DNA from: Paraburkholderia kururiensis | GTDB lineage: Bacteria; Pseudomonadota; Gammaproteobacteria; Burkholderiales; Burkholderiaceae | NCBI RefSeq assembly: GCF_034424375.1 | Contig: NZ_CP139965.1 | Coordinates: forward strand, 2,604,001 to 2,668,000 | Direction of reading: 5' to 3' | DNA: 64,000 bases | Shown here: positions 8,705 through 17,016 of the stretch, piece after piece | Layout: every line of letters starts with the position of its first letter | How positions within the stretch are numbered: the first letter of the stretch is position 1 | Position numbers and translations under genes: made by a program | Notes under the pieces: generated by a model | Seen by the model: only the letters and a program-made list of their open reading frames with translations | Told to the model about the DNA's origin: nothing | Databases searched by the model: none

Positions 8705-9553
8705 TCACGCACGGGCCGCTTTGCGGCGTATGGCGGGCACGGCCGGACTGGCCTGTGCCGGGGGACCCGAGGCGGCTCCGCTATCGGCTTTCGAGACCGG
8801 CTTTGGGGTCGCCTTCGCCTGCGACGCCGCTTTGCGCGTCCCCTCCGGCTTTGCTTGCGCCTTCTTCGTGGCGTTCGTGTCGGCCTTCGTCGCGGGCCGG
8901 GCGCGCGACTTCGCGGTGCCGTTGCCCCGCCTCTTCGCCGCCGTGCCGGCCTGCGCGAACCAGGCACCAAACGCCACGTCGACCAGCAATTCGGGCGCCG
9001 CATGCGGAAACACCGGACACGTCAGTTGCAACGCCACGATGCCGTGCAAGATGGACCACAGCGCCTCGGCCCACACGACGCTCGCCGTGGAAGGCAACGG
9101 CAGCCGGCCTGCGTCGCGCAGCGCATCGAGTGCGTCGATCATGATCTGGAACGCCGCGTCGCCGCTGTCGTCCGAACGGTTGCCCGTCAGCGTCGCGCTC
9201 GTATAGCTCGGGTCTTCCATGAAGATGAGCCGGTACGTCTGCGGATGCGCAAGGCCGAATGCGACGTACGCTCGGCCGAGCGCATGCAGACGCTCGCGCG
9301 GGTCCTCAATCGCCGCAAGCGGCACGAAGGTCTCCAGCAACTGGGCGTAGCCCTCGGCGCACAGCGCATGCGCGATCTCGTCGCGACTCTCGAAGTGCAG
9401 GTACAGCGTGGCGGGCGAATACTCGATGGCGTCCGCGATCTTGCGCATGGAGAGTGCGGCAAAACCGTCGCGCATGACAATGCGCCGCGCGGCATCGAGA
9501 ATGCGCTCGCGCAGCGCCTGCTTTTCACGTGTCTTTCGTTCTGCGATTCCCAT
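8705..9553 (-). CDS. TetR-family regulator (WHG-type C-terminal domain) with a Lys/Ala-rich tail
   Basis: 282 residues. The N-terminal HTH is clear: LRERILDAARRIVMRDGFAALSMRKIADAI, then YSPATLYLHFESRDEI. The ligand domain holds the ALWSILHGIVAL motif of the WHG class. After about residue 205 comes an ~80-residue Lys/Ala/Pro-rich, histone-H1-like tail (for example ATKKAQAKPEG) with no fold expected. The start at 9553 has GGAG about 10 bases upstream; a longer open frame to 9736 crosses the operator region and was rejected. It precedes the CoA hydrolase gene and is divergent from an SDR gene across three palindromes, so autoregulation and control of the neighbour are likely. Confidence 0.88.
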   Translation of the reverse strand: MGIAERKTREKQALRERILDAARRIVMRDGFAALSMRKIADAIEYSPATLYLHFESRDEIAHALCAEGYAQLLETFVPLAAIEDPRERLHALGRAYVAFGLAHPQTYRLIFMEDPSYTSATLTGNRSDDSGDAAFQIMIDALDALRDAGRLPLPSTASVVWAEALWSILHGIVALQLTCPVFPHAAPELLVDVAFGAWFAQAGTAAKRRGNGTAKSRARPATKADTNATKKAQAKPEGTRKAASQAKATPKPVSKADSGAASGPPAQASPAVPAIRRKAARA

Positions 9554-9569
9554 CTGGGCAATTCTCCAG

Positions 9570-9624
9570 TTGACTTCCTGAAAAGTCAAATTAAACTGAA
9601 CGCCGTTCAGTGAACAGTGTTCAG
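9570..9624. promoter_or_regulatory. operator region with three consecutive palindromes between tetR-type and SDR genes
   Basis: TGACTT-6-AAGTCA lies at about 9571-9588, CTGAACGCCGTTCAG at 9596-9610 and TGAACAGTGTTCA at 9611-9623. The last two abut and share the GAAC/GTTC half-site, as TetR operators often do. They lie between divergent start codons at 9553 and 9660, so a bound dimer could repress both directions. Binding by the adjacent TetR protein is inference. Confidence 0.65.
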
Positions 9625-9659
9625 TCGAACACCCGGACATACCCAGGAGCACAGTCGTC

Positions 9660-10655
9660 ATGGAAAACACGGGCAGAGTCGGATTACTAGGCGCCACCGG
9701 CGCAATCGGTGCGAGCATCGCCGCCGCGCTGCGCACGGCAGGCCGGCCCTGGCGCGCGATCGGCAGGCCAGCCGGTCATTCGAGCAAGGCGCTTGAAGCG
9801 ATGGTCGGCGACGACCCGCTCGCCGAGATTGCGACGTGGAATCCGCAAGACGCCAACTCGGTCGCTGCCGCAGCCGCAGGGCTGCAAACAGCCGTGTATC
9901 TCGTCGGCGTGCCTTATGACCGGTTCGAGCTGCATCCGCGGCTCATGGAAACGACGCTCGCTGGGCTCGCAGCGGCCGGTGTCCAGCAGTTGATTCTCGT
10001 CGGCACGGTGTACCCGTACGGCCGCGCGCAAACCACGCCCGTCACGGAAGCGCATCCGCGCGAGCCTCACACATTCAAGGGCCGCATGCGGCTCGCCCAG
10101 GAGAACCTGGTGCTCGATGCGCACGGTCGCAACGGCCTTTCCACGCTCGTGCTGCGACTACCGGATTTCTACGGGCCGCGTGTGACAAACAGCTTTCTCG
10201 ACGGCGTGTTCACAGGTGCCGCGCGCGGCACGCGTGCGCAGATGATCGGACCGATCGATGTGCCCCACGAATACGTGTTCGTGCCCGACGTGGGCCCCGT
10301 GGTGGAGACGCTGACGCGCACGCAGGCGGCGTTCGGGCGCGTGCTGCACCTGGCGGGCGCGGGCACGATCACGCAGCGCGAAATCGCAACGCAGGCCTAC
10401 GCGCTTGCAGGGCGCGAACCGAAGCTGATGGTGGCGGGCAAAACGATGCTGCGCGCGCTCGGGCTCTTCAATCCTATCATGCGCGAGCTGGTGGAAATGC
10501 ACTATCTGCAGACCGATCCCGTCGTGCTCGACGACAGCGCGTTACGTGTACTGATCGGTCCGGTCAGGAAGACATCGTACGAAGACGGCATTCGTCTGGC
10601 GTTCGAGGCCGCCCGTACCGCGGCGGCCCTCGCGCCGGCAAACGCGCTCGCTTGA
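9660..10655 (+). CDS. NAD(P)-dependent epimerase/dehydratase family protein (extended SDR)
   Basis: 331 residues. The N-terminal Rossmann motif is GLLGATGAIGASIAAAL, an atypical-SDR glycine pattern. The middle contains LVGTVYPYGRAQ with the YxxxK position not obvious (VYPYG; later KGRMRLAQE), so it may be an atypical SDR with altered catalysis. The C-terminal half has FYGPRV and YVFVPDVG, typical of NAD-dependent epimerase-like proteins that act on sugars or quinones. It is divergent from the TetR gene and starts 36 bases after the palindromic operator, so it is the likely regulated target. Substrate unknown. Confidence 0.8.
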   Translation: MENTGRVGLLGATGAIGASIAAALRTAGRPWRAIGRPAGHSSKALEAMVGDDPLAEIATWNPQDANSVAAAAAGLQTAVYLVGVPYDRFELHPRLMETTLAGLAAAGVQQLILVGTVYPYGRAQTTPVTEAHPREPHTFKGRMRLAQENLVLDAHGRNGLSTLVLRLPDFYGPRVTNSFLDGVFTGAARGTRAQMIGPIDVPHEYVFVPDVGPVVETLTRTQAAFGRVLHLAGAGTITQREIATQAYALAGREPKLMVAGKTMLRALGLFNPIMRELVEMHYLQTDPVVLDDSALRVLIGPVRKTSYEDGIRLAFEAARTAAALAPANALA

Positions 10656-10698
10656 TACGCTGCGCGAGCCGTGACGCCGGCGGGCGCAGCGGTTTCGG

Positions 10699-10977
10699 CT
10701 ACACCCTGTCGGGCGGAAAGTGTCCGCTCTTGAGCAGAACGGGCGTGCCGTTGCTGATGCGCAGATGCTCGCGCGCCACGGCCTCGATGCGCGACCGGCC
10801 TGCGTCGAATGCGCGGATCCAGGCCTCGCGGTCGGCCGCGCGGGCGCCGAAGTGATCTTCCAGTGCTTCGACGGAAATGGCGCACGACACGCGCTCGCCG
10901 TCCACGAATGCGGCGAACACGACCGTCAGATTGGCGTCCCGGTAGAGAGGCGCATCCGGGGAGAATTGAATTTCCAT
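10699..10977 (-). CDS. DUF1488-like small protein
   Basis: 92 residues starting MEIQFSPDAPLYRDANLTVVF and containing VDGERVSCAISVEALEDHF, the layout of DUF1488 proteins: a small beta-sheet followed by helices, found in proteobacteria with unknown function. ATG at 10977 is the only sensible start. It is soluble, with no signal peptide, and lies convergent with the SDR gene 43 bases away. I hold the family call as probable from memory of the pattern. Confidence 0.75.
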   Translation of the reverse strand: MEIQFSPDAPLYRDANLTVVFAAFVDGERVSCAISVEALEDHFGARAADREAWIRAFDAGRSRIEAVAREHLRISNGTPVLLKSGHFPPDRV

Positions 10978-11121
10978 GCTTGCCTCGACAGAAAATGCTC
11001 GGGAAATGACGCGCCGGTCAATACCGGCGACAGCACGGCAAGAGACTTATCGTACCGGGCAGGTCGCGCCGTCGTCCAGTGGTCGTCCGCACTCGCGCGC
11101 GGTGACAGGCGGCACGCCCGT

Positions 11122-11475
11122 TCACTGCTCACCGTAAAGCCGGTCGATGTATGCGCGCGCGGCTTGCTCGATCTGGTCGAGCGCATCGTCTTCACACGCG
11201 AAGCGCCGACCGTCGCCAAGTTCGAGCAGCGTTTCGATGCGGCGCGGCGTGTCGAGGCCACCCTGCGAAAGACTTACCGAGCCGACGTAGACATCGCCGC
11301 GCGTTCCGTCCGTCTCGCGACTCGCCCGGGCTTCTTGCCGCTCGTCGATTCGAGTCTGCGGGCCGTCCGGCCCCCGGCCCGCATCGTTCGATTCGGGCGC
11401 GAGAGGCGGCGCGACCCGACGCGCCGCCGCACTGATGTAATAGCCACGGTACGGCCCACTCACACGTTCAACCAT
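11122..11475 (-). CDS. conserved hypothetical protein, 117 aa
   Basis: Starts MVERVSGPYRGYYISAAARR. A polar, low-complexity middle (about residues 20-60, rich in Arg, Glu, Asp and Gly) links to a C-terminal segment LSQGGLDTPRRIETLLELG, GRRFACEDDALDQIEQAARAYID. The ends look like two halves of a small alpha/beta domain interrupted by the disordered linker. No family is recognised. The ATG at 11475 follows GACGGAGAAA by about 8 bases; an upstream in-frame ATG at 11511 has no such site. It sits in a cluster of small leftward genes with no obvious pathway. Confidence 0.65.
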   Translation of the reverse strand: MVERVSGPYRGYYISAAARRVAPPLAPESNDAGRGPDGPQTRIDERQEARASRETDGTRGDVYVGSVSLSQGGLDTPRRIETLLELGDGRRFACEDDALDQIEQAARAYIDRLYGEQ

Positions 11476-11721
11476 GATCGATTTCTCCGTCGCATTCGAT
11501 CGGGCACGCACACACCGGCTTTCATTCGCGATCGATCAGCGTACGCCCCTGCTCCCAACCGTTACTACGTATGAGTCGGCGTCGCACGCAAGAAGTTTCC
11601 TGCGGGAGAAGAAAGGCGCGTGCCCACGCGGGCCTCGAAGCACAGGATTCACGGCCCGTCATGGCGCGGGCACGAATGATGCGCTGCACATCGATCGGGA
11701 GAATCGCGACGTGGAGCACGC

Positions 11722-11922
11722 ATGGGAAAGTACTTTTTTCAGGACCGCGAGGTGCAGGAACCGGATGCGGCCAATCACTGGTTCGCCTACGCGAAAGATC
11801 ACGACATCGACATTTCGCGGGCCATCAGCATCTGGGAGGACGCGCTGTCGCGCGATGGAGAAGAAAGCCGCCGTGCATTGAGCGACGCGGGCATTCGCGT
11901 GAACCTCGCAGCCAAACGCTGA
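11722..11922 (+). CDS. small hypothetical protein, 66 aa
   Basis: Starts MGKYFFQDREVQEPDAANHWF and ends RVNLAAKR. Strongly charged and soluble, with predicted helices (ISRAISIWEDALSRDGEESRRALSDAG). No known domain, signal or membrane segment. A GGAGCACGC sequence precedes the ATG at ribosome-binding distance, and codon use is typical of the genome, which supports a real gene despite its size. It is isolated between a leftward gene and the convergent SMR transporter. Confidence 0.6.
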   Translation: MGKYFFQDREVQEPDAANHWFAYAKDHDIDISRAISIWEDALSRDGEESRRALSDAGIRVNLAAKR

Positions 11923-12003
11923 ACGGTCACGCGCGATGCGTGGGAACCGCGGGCGGCACGGGTATGGGCACGGCAGAGACCGCGCACCGTGCCGACCCAC
12001 GCC

Positions 12004-12342
12004 TCAGTGCGCTTCCATTTTCGAAAACACGTTGAGCACGACGACGCCGGCCACGATGAGCCCCAGTCCCACCACGGCGGCGGCATCAGGCACCTGCCGG
12101 TACAGCGCGAGCGCGACGAGCGTGATCAGCACGATGCCCGCACCGGACCAGATCGCGTAGACGATACCCACCGGAATGCTTTTCAACGTGAGCGAAAGAC
12201 CGTAGAACGCGATGGCGTACCCGACGACCACGATCGCGGACGGCACGAGCCGCGTGAAGCCATTGGACGCGCGCAACGCCGACGTGGCCACGACTTCGGC
12301 CAGGATGGCAATGGCGAGCCATGCGTAGGCAGACAGTCGCAT
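12004..12342 (-). CDS. small multidrug resistance (SMR) family transporter
   Basis: 112-residue inner-membrane protein with four hydrophobic helices. The first helix carries the essential membrane-embedded glutamate in AILAEVVATSAL (about residue 14-15), and the fourth-family hallmark GIVYAIWSGAGIVLITL is present. These fit the EmrE/SugE/Gdx family, which exchanges protons for quaternary ammonium, guanidinium or polyamine compounds as a dual-topology dimer. I cannot say which subtype. The ATG at 12342 lies 4 bases after the stop of the UPF0303 gene, so the two form an operon. The upstream extension of the frame is shadow. Confidence 0.88.
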   Translation of the reverse strand: MRLSAYAWLAIAILAEVVATSALRASNGFTRLVPSAIVVVGYAIAFYGLSLTLKSIPVGIVYAIWSGAGIVLITLVALALYRQVPDAAAVVGLGLIVAGVVVLNVFSKMEAH

Positions 12343-12346
12343 AGGC

Positions 12347-12844
12347 TCAAGCCTTTGCGAGCGCGAGCTTGCTGTAGTCCTCGTCGAGCAGCGCGCACAA
12401 CGCCTCGACCACGAGTTCGTGGTCCGCGCGTTGCGGCAGCCCGGAAACAGTGACCGAACCGATGACGCCGGCACCGGCCACCGTCAGCGGAAACGCGCCG
12501 CCGTGCGATGCATAACCGGACACGGGCAGGCCGTGCTTTTCTGCAAGCGAGGTGCCCGCCTGTTGCATGCGCAGACCGATCGCGTACGAACTGCGCCGGA
12601 AATGCTCCACGACGTTGCCCTTGCGCCTTGCCCAGTCGACGTTGTCGGGCGAGGTGCCGTCGAGCGCCGCGAAAAAGAGCGGCTGCCCGAACGTGCGCAC
12701 GTCGATGACGACGGCAAGCGCGCGCGCCTTCGCGATCTCGTGAAGCCACGCGCCGACTTCCCACGCGCGATCCGCATCGAAACGCGGAAATACGAGCGTC
12801 TTTTCCTGATGCGCGATCGATTGCAAATCGTGTGCGATGTCCAT
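12347..12844 (-). CDS. UPF0303 / heme-degrading-domain family protein
   Basis: 165 residues, full length for the UPF0303 group (GlcG/HbpS-like alpha/beta fold). Recognisable family sequence: ALAVVIDVRTFGQPLFFAA, DNVDWARRKGNVVEHFRRSSYAIG, and GAFPLTVAGAGVIGSVTVSGLPQ near the C-terminus. Relatives of this fold bind heme or small ligands; no enzymatic role is established for UPF0303 that I know of. ATG 12844 is chosen where homology begins (MDIAHDLQ); an upstream Met at 12901 adds a His/Cys-rich stretch unlike the family. Co-transcribed with the SMR gene. Confidence 0.88.
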   Translation of the reverse strand: MDIAHDLQSIAHQEKTLVFPRFDADRAWEVGAWLHEIAKARALAVVIDVRTFGQPLFFAALDGTSPDNVDWARRKGNVVEHFRRSSYAIGLRMQQAGTSLAEKHGLPVSGYASHGGAFPLTVAGAGVIGSVTVSGLPQRADHELVVEALCALLDEDYSKLALAKA

Positions 12845-13095
12845 ATTCGTCGACCCGGCGTGATGGTGGAAATGCGGAATACCGTGGCAAACACAGTGCA
12901 CGGCAAAGAGCGGATGGCCCCCGATTCTAGCCCAGCGTCCATGCCGTGCCTACGCACGCACGAGCTTGCAGACGACACGCATCCGACTATGCGCGCGCGG
13001 CAACTGCGCGACCACCCAGGTCACGACACCCGCCGGTTCACGTGCCTGTCAGGTGTCTCTGCGAGCCCTTTCTTCATCGCACGCGAGAGAATGTG

Positions 13096-13124
13096 TTGCG
13101 CGCATATCCGCTTTACCCTATAAT
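13096..13124 (+). promoter_or_regulatory. sigma70-type promoter of the initiator tRNA gene
   Basis: TTGCGC at 13096-13101, a 17-base spacer and perfect TATAAT at 13119-13124, ending 16 bases before the mature tRNA 5' end. Confidence 0.8.
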
Positions 13125-13140
13125 TTCATCTTTCGACGGA

Positions 13141-13217
<77 letters not shown>

Positions 13218-13336
13218 GACCCGTTTGCCGGATTCGATCAGTCGAATGCGGCTTTACGAAAAAAGACGCGAAAAAGGCAAAAACGAGTGCGAAAGCACGC
13301 GTAAAACAAAAGACAAAGAAGCAGCGCAAAAACCAG

Positions 13337-13369
13337 AAAGCTCACCAACCGGTGGGCTTTTTTGTTTTT
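13337..13369 (+). terminator. rho-independent terminator after tRNA-fMet
   Basis: AAAGCTCACC (13337-13346) pairs with GGTGGGCTTT (13351-13360) with one wobble and a 4-base loop, followed by further T residues to about 13369. Confidence 0.85.
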
Positions 13370-13489
13370 GGCGCGCCATCCAGCATACTGCCCTTTTTGC
13401 TGCCACCCTCCGCTTGTCATCTCCACCGGCCACCCTTGCGGCCGCACGCACGGTGATACACTCGCATCACCATTCACCGTCCCCATCCC

Positions 13490-14035
13490 ATGAAATTCTG
13501 CTCGATCTGCGGCCACGCCGTCAGCCTGCGCATTCCGCCCGGCGACAACCGCGAGCGCCACGTCTGCGCGCATTGCGGCACCGTGCATTACCAGAATCCA
13601 CGCAACGTGGTGGGTACGATTCCCGTGTGGGACGACAAGGTGCTGCTGTGCCGCCGGGCTATCGAGCCGCGCTACGGTTATTGGACCCTGCCGGCGGGCT
13701 TCATGGAGATGGGCGAGACCACGTCGGAAGCCGCCGCGCGCGAAACGCTCGAGGAAGCCGGCGCGCGCGTGGAAGTGCAGAGTCTGTTTTCGCTGCTCAA
13801 CGTTCCGCATGTGCATCAGGTGCATCTTTTCTATATGGCGCGGCTGCTCGATATCGACGTGGAAGCCGGCGAGGAAAGCCTCGAAGTGCGCCTCTTCGAC
13901 GAGCACGAGATTCCCTGGGACGACATTGCGTTCCCTACCGTCGGACAGACGCTGCGTTTCTTTTTCGCCGACCGCGCCTCGGGCAGCTACGGGCTGCACA
14001 CCGGCGACATCCTCCGCTCGCTGCGGGAAGGCTGA
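13490..14035 (+). CDS. Nudix hydrolase with an N-terminal zinc ribbon
   Basis: 181 residues. The N-terminus carries a four-cysteine zinc ribbon (CSIC at residues 3-6 and CAHC at about 26-29), as in NADH pyrophosphatase-like Nudix proteins. The Nudix box is intact: GFMEMGETTSEAAARETLEEAG (GX5EX7REUXEEXG), giving the Mg-binding helix. It probably hydrolyses a nucleoside diphosphate derivative; the shorter length (full NudC is ~260 aa) argues for an ADP-ribose or dinucleotide pyrophosphatase of another subgroup. It is followed after 11 bases by aat in the same direction, so co-transcription is likely. Confidence 0.9.
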   Translation: MKFCSICGHAVSLRIPPGDNRERHVCAHCGTVHYQNPRNVVGTIPVWDDKVLLCRRAIEPRYGYWTLPAGFMEMGETTSEAAARETLEEAGARVEVQSLFSLLNVPHVHQVHLFYMARLLDIDVEAGEESLEVRLFDEHEIPWDDIAFPTVGQTLRFFFADRASGSYGLHTGDILRSLREG

Positions 14036-14046
14036 GCCCGACGAGC

Positions 14047-14784
14047 ATGGTGCCCTGGCTCGGTCCCGACGACCCGTTCCCGCCCGTGGAACGCGCGCTC
14101 GGCGCGTCGAGCGGCGCGCCGGGGCTTCTCGCGGCAAGCGCCGACCTGCTGCCCTCGCGCCTCATCGACGCCTATCGGCACGGCATCTTCCCCTGGTATT
14201 CGGACGGCCAGCCCGTGCTCTGGTGGAGTCCGGACCCCCGCATGATTCTGCGTCCCGCCGAATTCAAGGTGTCGCCGTCGTTCAGAAAGACGCTCAGGAA
14301 AGTGCTGCGCGACGATGCGTGGGAAGTGCGCGTCGACGCCGATTTCCCCGCCGTCATGCGCGCCTGCGCAACGGTGCCGCGGCGCGGCCAGCGGGGCACA
14401 TGGATCACGGCGGACGTGATCGACGCCTATACGTCGCTGCATCGCCGCGGCGACGCGCACAGCGTGGAAACCTGGCTCGACGGCAGGCGGGTGGGCGGCC
14501 TCTACGGCGTCTCGTTCGGCCGCATGTTCTTCGGCGAATCGATGTTCGCCGAGGTCACCGACGCCTCGAAAATCGCCCTCGCCGCGCTCGCCGCCCACTT
14601 GCGCTGTCACGAAGTAGAAATGATAGACTGCCAGCAAAACACGTCACATCTGGCGTCGCTCGGCGGCCGCGAAATTGCGCGCAAAGCGTTCGTGCAACAT
14701 GTGCGCGTGTCGGTCGATGCCGCATCGATTCCCTGGCGGTTCGACAAGAGCGTCCTCGCCGATCTGATCGCACGGTCCGCATAA
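14047..14784 (+). CDS. aat: leucyl/phenylalanyl-tRNA--protein transferase
   Basis: 245 residues, standard for Aat. It adds Leu or Phe from tRNA to proteins with N-terminal Arg or Lys, marking them for ClpS/ClpAP. Family motifs: GIFPWYSDGQPVLWWSPDPR (about residues 45-64), TWITADVIDAY, HSVETWLDGRRVGGLYGVSFGRMFFGESMF, and the ending MIDCQQNTSHLASLGGREI. ATG 14047 is used because MVPWLGPDDPFPP is where homology starts. It pairs functionally with the next gene bpt; both feed the bacterial N-degron pathway. Confidence 0.96.
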   Translation: MVPWLGPDDPFPPVERALGASSGAPGLLAASADLLPSRLIDAYRHGIFPWYSDGQPVLWWSPDPRMILRPAEFKVSPSFRKTLRKVLRDDAWEVRVDADFPAVMRACATVPRRGQRGTWITADVIDAYTSLHRRGDAHSVETWLDGRRVGGLYGVSFGRMFFGESMFAEVTDASKIALAALAAHLRCHEVEMIDCQQNTSHLASLGGREIARKAFVQHVRVSVDAASIPWRFDKSVLADLIARSA

Positions 14785-14935
14785 TCTGACGGCGCCGACG
14801 GCTCGATAGCGCGCGCTGCGCCTCGCCGCACCCTCGCGGCTTCGTCGCGGCGCCCGCAAAGCAGTCGTCCAGGCGGTTGTCAAACGGGGCTGGCGCGGCG
14901 GGTTCCGCCCCACAGAACGCATCGAGAGCTGCCAA

Positions 14936-15748
14936 GTGACTCATCCTAACGAGCTGCCGCTTTCACCGCTTTCCGCGCTGCAGTTTTATGCCACGGCGCC
15001 CTACCCCTGCAGTTACCTGGAGGGCCGCATCGCGCGCTCCCAGGTCGCCACGCCCAGCCACCTCATCAACTCCGACGTCTATACCGATCTCGTGAAGGCC
15101 GGCTTTCGTCGCTCGGGCGTGTTCACCTACCGCCCGTACTGCGACGGCTGCCGCGCCTGTGTGCCGGTGCGCGTGCCGGCTGCGCGGTTCACGCCGAACC
15201 GCACGCAGCGCCGCGCGTGGAAGCGGCACAGCGACCTCGTCGCGACCGTCTCGCCGCTTCACTACGACGAGGAGCACTACGCGCTCTACATGCGCTACCA
15301 GTCCGCGCGGCATGCGGGCGGCGGCATGGACCGCGACAGCCGCGACCAGTACGAGCAGTTCCTGCTGCAAAGCCGGATCAACTCGCGCCTCGTGGAATTC
15401 CGCGAGCCCGACCCGCAGCATCCGAACGCGCCCGGCGTGTTGCGCATGGTGAGCATGATCGACATCCTCGGCGACGGGCTTTCGTCGGTCTATACGTTCT
15501 TCGAGCCCGACGCGCCGCACACCAGCTACGGCACCTACAACATCCTCTGGCAGATCGAGCAGGCGCGCAGTCTGCAACTGCCTTACGTCTATCTCGGCTA
15601 CTGGATTCGCGAGAGCCCGAAGATGGCGTACAAGTCGAACTTCCGGCCGCTCGAAGGGCTCTTCGACGGCGCGTGGAAAGTCATCAATCCGCTTCACCTC
15701 GGCTTGCCGCCCGTGGATGCAGCGATGAAACGCGCGCGCGGCAGCTGA
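14936..15748 (+). CDS. bpt: aspartate/glutamate leucyltransferase (ATE-like, Bpt)
   Basis: 270 residues. Transfers Leu from tRNA to proteins starting with Asp or Glu. Signatures: PCSYLEGRIARSQVATP, the cysteine cluster YCDGCRACVPVRVP (about residues 64-77), QRRAWKRHSDL, SSVYTFFEPD, and YVYLGYWIRESPKMAYKSNFRPLE near the end. The start is GTG at 14936 (GTG ACT CAT CCT), with GAGAG about 8 bases upstream; no ATG lies at the homologous position. A hairpin follows the stop. It lies 151 bases after aat, so it may have its own promoter or be part of the same message. Confidence 0.95.
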   Translation: MTHPNELPLSPLSALQFYATAPYPCSYLEGRIARSQVATPSHLINSDVYTDLVKAGFRRSGVFTYRPYCDGCRACVPVRVPAARFTPNRTQRRAWKRHSDLVATVSPLHYDEEHYALYMRYQSARHAGGGMDRDSRDQYEQFLLQSRINSRLVEFREPDPQHPNAPGVLRMVSMIDILGDGLSSVYTFFEPDAPHTSYGTYNILWQIEQARSLQLPYVYLGYWIRESPKMAYKSNFRPLEGLFDGAWKVINPLHLGLPPVDAAMKRARGS

Positions 15749-15760
15749 ATCCGGTTGAGC

Positions 15761-15789
15761 CGGTTGAGCCGGTTGAATCGGCTCAACCG
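15761..15789. terminator. hairpin formed from GGTTGAGCC direct repeats after bpt
   Basis: CGGTTGAGCC (15761-15770) pairs perfectly with GGCTCAACCG (15780-15789) over a 9-base loop. The left arm is part of a short direct repeat array (CCGGTTGAGC, CGGTTGAGCC, GGTTGAATC) immediately after the bpt stop. There is no T-run, so it may be a rho-dependent pause, a stabilising hairpin or an attenuator rather than a classic terminator. Confidence 0.5.
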
Positions 15790-15896
15790 ATCGACCCGCA
15801 GCCCGCGCCGCCCCGACCAAACCGCCGCGCCGGGAACCGTGCCGATTGCCGGTAAAATACCGGGTTCCCATTTTCCGGCCGCCCGGCCCGTCCGCT

Positions 15897-16922
15897 GTGT
15901 TCAGTTCCCTCTACCCGCTCTTGCGCGCCCAGCTCTTTCGCATGGACGCGGAAAACGCCCACCACCTCACCCTGCGCGCCCTCGGCGCGGCCGGCCGCAC
16001 CGGCATCGCGGGCCTCGTCGCGCCGCACGTGGCCGATGCGCCGCGCACGGTGATGGGCCTCACGTTCCGCAACCCGGTGGGCCTCGCGGCCGGGCTCGAC
16101 AAAGACGGCGCGGCCATCGACGGCCTCGCCTCGCTCGGCTTCGGTTTCATCGAGGTGGGCACGGTCACGCCGCGCGCGCAGCCGGGCAATCCGCGCCCGC
16201 GCATGTTCCGGCTGCCCGACGCGGGCGCCATCATCAACCGGATGGGCTTCAACAACGCAGGCGTCGACCAGTTCGTGAAGAACGTGCAGGCGGCGCGCTA
16301 TCGCGGCGTGCTGGGCCTCAACATCGGCAAAAACGCGGACACGCCCATCGAACGCGCCGCCGACGACTATCTCTATTGCCTCGAGCGCGTCTATCCGTTC
16401 GCGAGCTACGTGACGATCAACATCTCGTCGCCGAACACGAAGAATCTGCGCCAGTTGCAGGGCGCGGGCGAACTCGACGCGCTGCTCGCCGCGCTCAAGG
16501 ACAAACAGCAGCGGCTCGCCGACCTGCACGGCAAGCTCGTGCCGCTCGTGCTCAAGATCGCGCCCGATCTCGACGACGAGCAGGTCAAGGCGATTGCGGG
16601 CACGCTGCTGCGTCATGGCATCGAAGGCGTGATCGCCACCAACACCACGCTCTCGCGCACCGCTGTCGCGGGCCTGCCGCACGCGGACGAAGCCGGCGGC
16701 CTCTCGGGCAAGCCGGTCTTCGACCTCTCCAACCAGGTGATCCGCAAGCTGCGCGCCGAAGTGGGCGACACCGTGCCCATCATCGGCGTGGGCGGCATTT
16801 TCTCGGGCGAGGACGCGCGTGCGAAGCTCGCCGCGGGCGCCTCGCTCGTGCAGCTTTATACGGGCTTCATCTATCGCGGCCCGGCGCTCGTCGGCGAGTG
16901 CGTGCGGGCATTGGCCTCGTAG
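15897..16922 (+). CDS. pyrD: dihydroorotate dehydrogenase (quinone), class 2
   Basis: 341 residues. Membrane-associated FMN enzyme of pyrimidine synthesis that oxidises dihydroorotate to orotate with a quinone. The N-terminal amphipathic helix FSSLYPLLRAQLFRMDAENA is the class 2 membrane-docking segment. Motifs: NPVGLAAGLDKDGAA, GFIEVGTVTPRAQPGNP, INRMGFNN, the catalytic-serine region TINISSPNTKNLRQLQ, and GVGGIFSGEDARAKLAAGASLVQLYTG at the phosphate site. GTG at 15897 is chosen because it gives the standard VFSSLYPL start; an ATG 51 bases upstream adds a non-homologous Pro-rich stretch. Confidence 0.96.
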   Translation: MFSSLYPLLRAQLFRMDAENAHHLTLRALGAAGRTGIAGLVAPHVADAPRTVMGLTFRNPVGLAAGLDKDGAAIDGLASLGFGFIEVGTVTPRAQPGNPRPRMFRLPDAGAIINRMGFNNAGVDQFVKNVQAARYRGVLGLNIGKNADTPIERAADDYLYCLERVYPFASYVTINISSPNTKNLRQLQGAGELDALLAALKDKQQRLADLHGKLVPLVLKIAPDLDDEQVKAIAGTLLRHGIEGVIATNTTLSRTAVAGLPHADEAGGLSGKPVFDLSNQVIRKLRAEVGDTVPIIGVGGIFSGEDARAKLAAGASLVQLYTGFIYRGPALVGECVRALAS

Positions 16923-16930
16923 AGACGGAT

Positions 16931-16949
16931 CGAGGCGAGACCCGCCTCG
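16931..16949. terminator. short hairpin between convergent pyrD and oxidoreductase genes
   Basis: CGAGGCG (16931-16937) and CGCCTCG (16943-16949) form a perfect 7-bp stem with a 5-base loop just after the pyrD stop. A T-run is lacking, so the termination role is tentative. Confidence 0.4.
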
Positions 16950-17016
16950 TTACCGGCCAGGCTCGAACACGGCGCGAGGCACGACAGACAGGCCATTACC
17001 TGGACCAACGCCTCGC

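Noticed and set aside
13225..13489. Lys/Glu-rich start of a long frame after tRNA-fMet
   Set aside because: Contains the tRNA terminator; the Nudix and aat genes in this region have their own starts.
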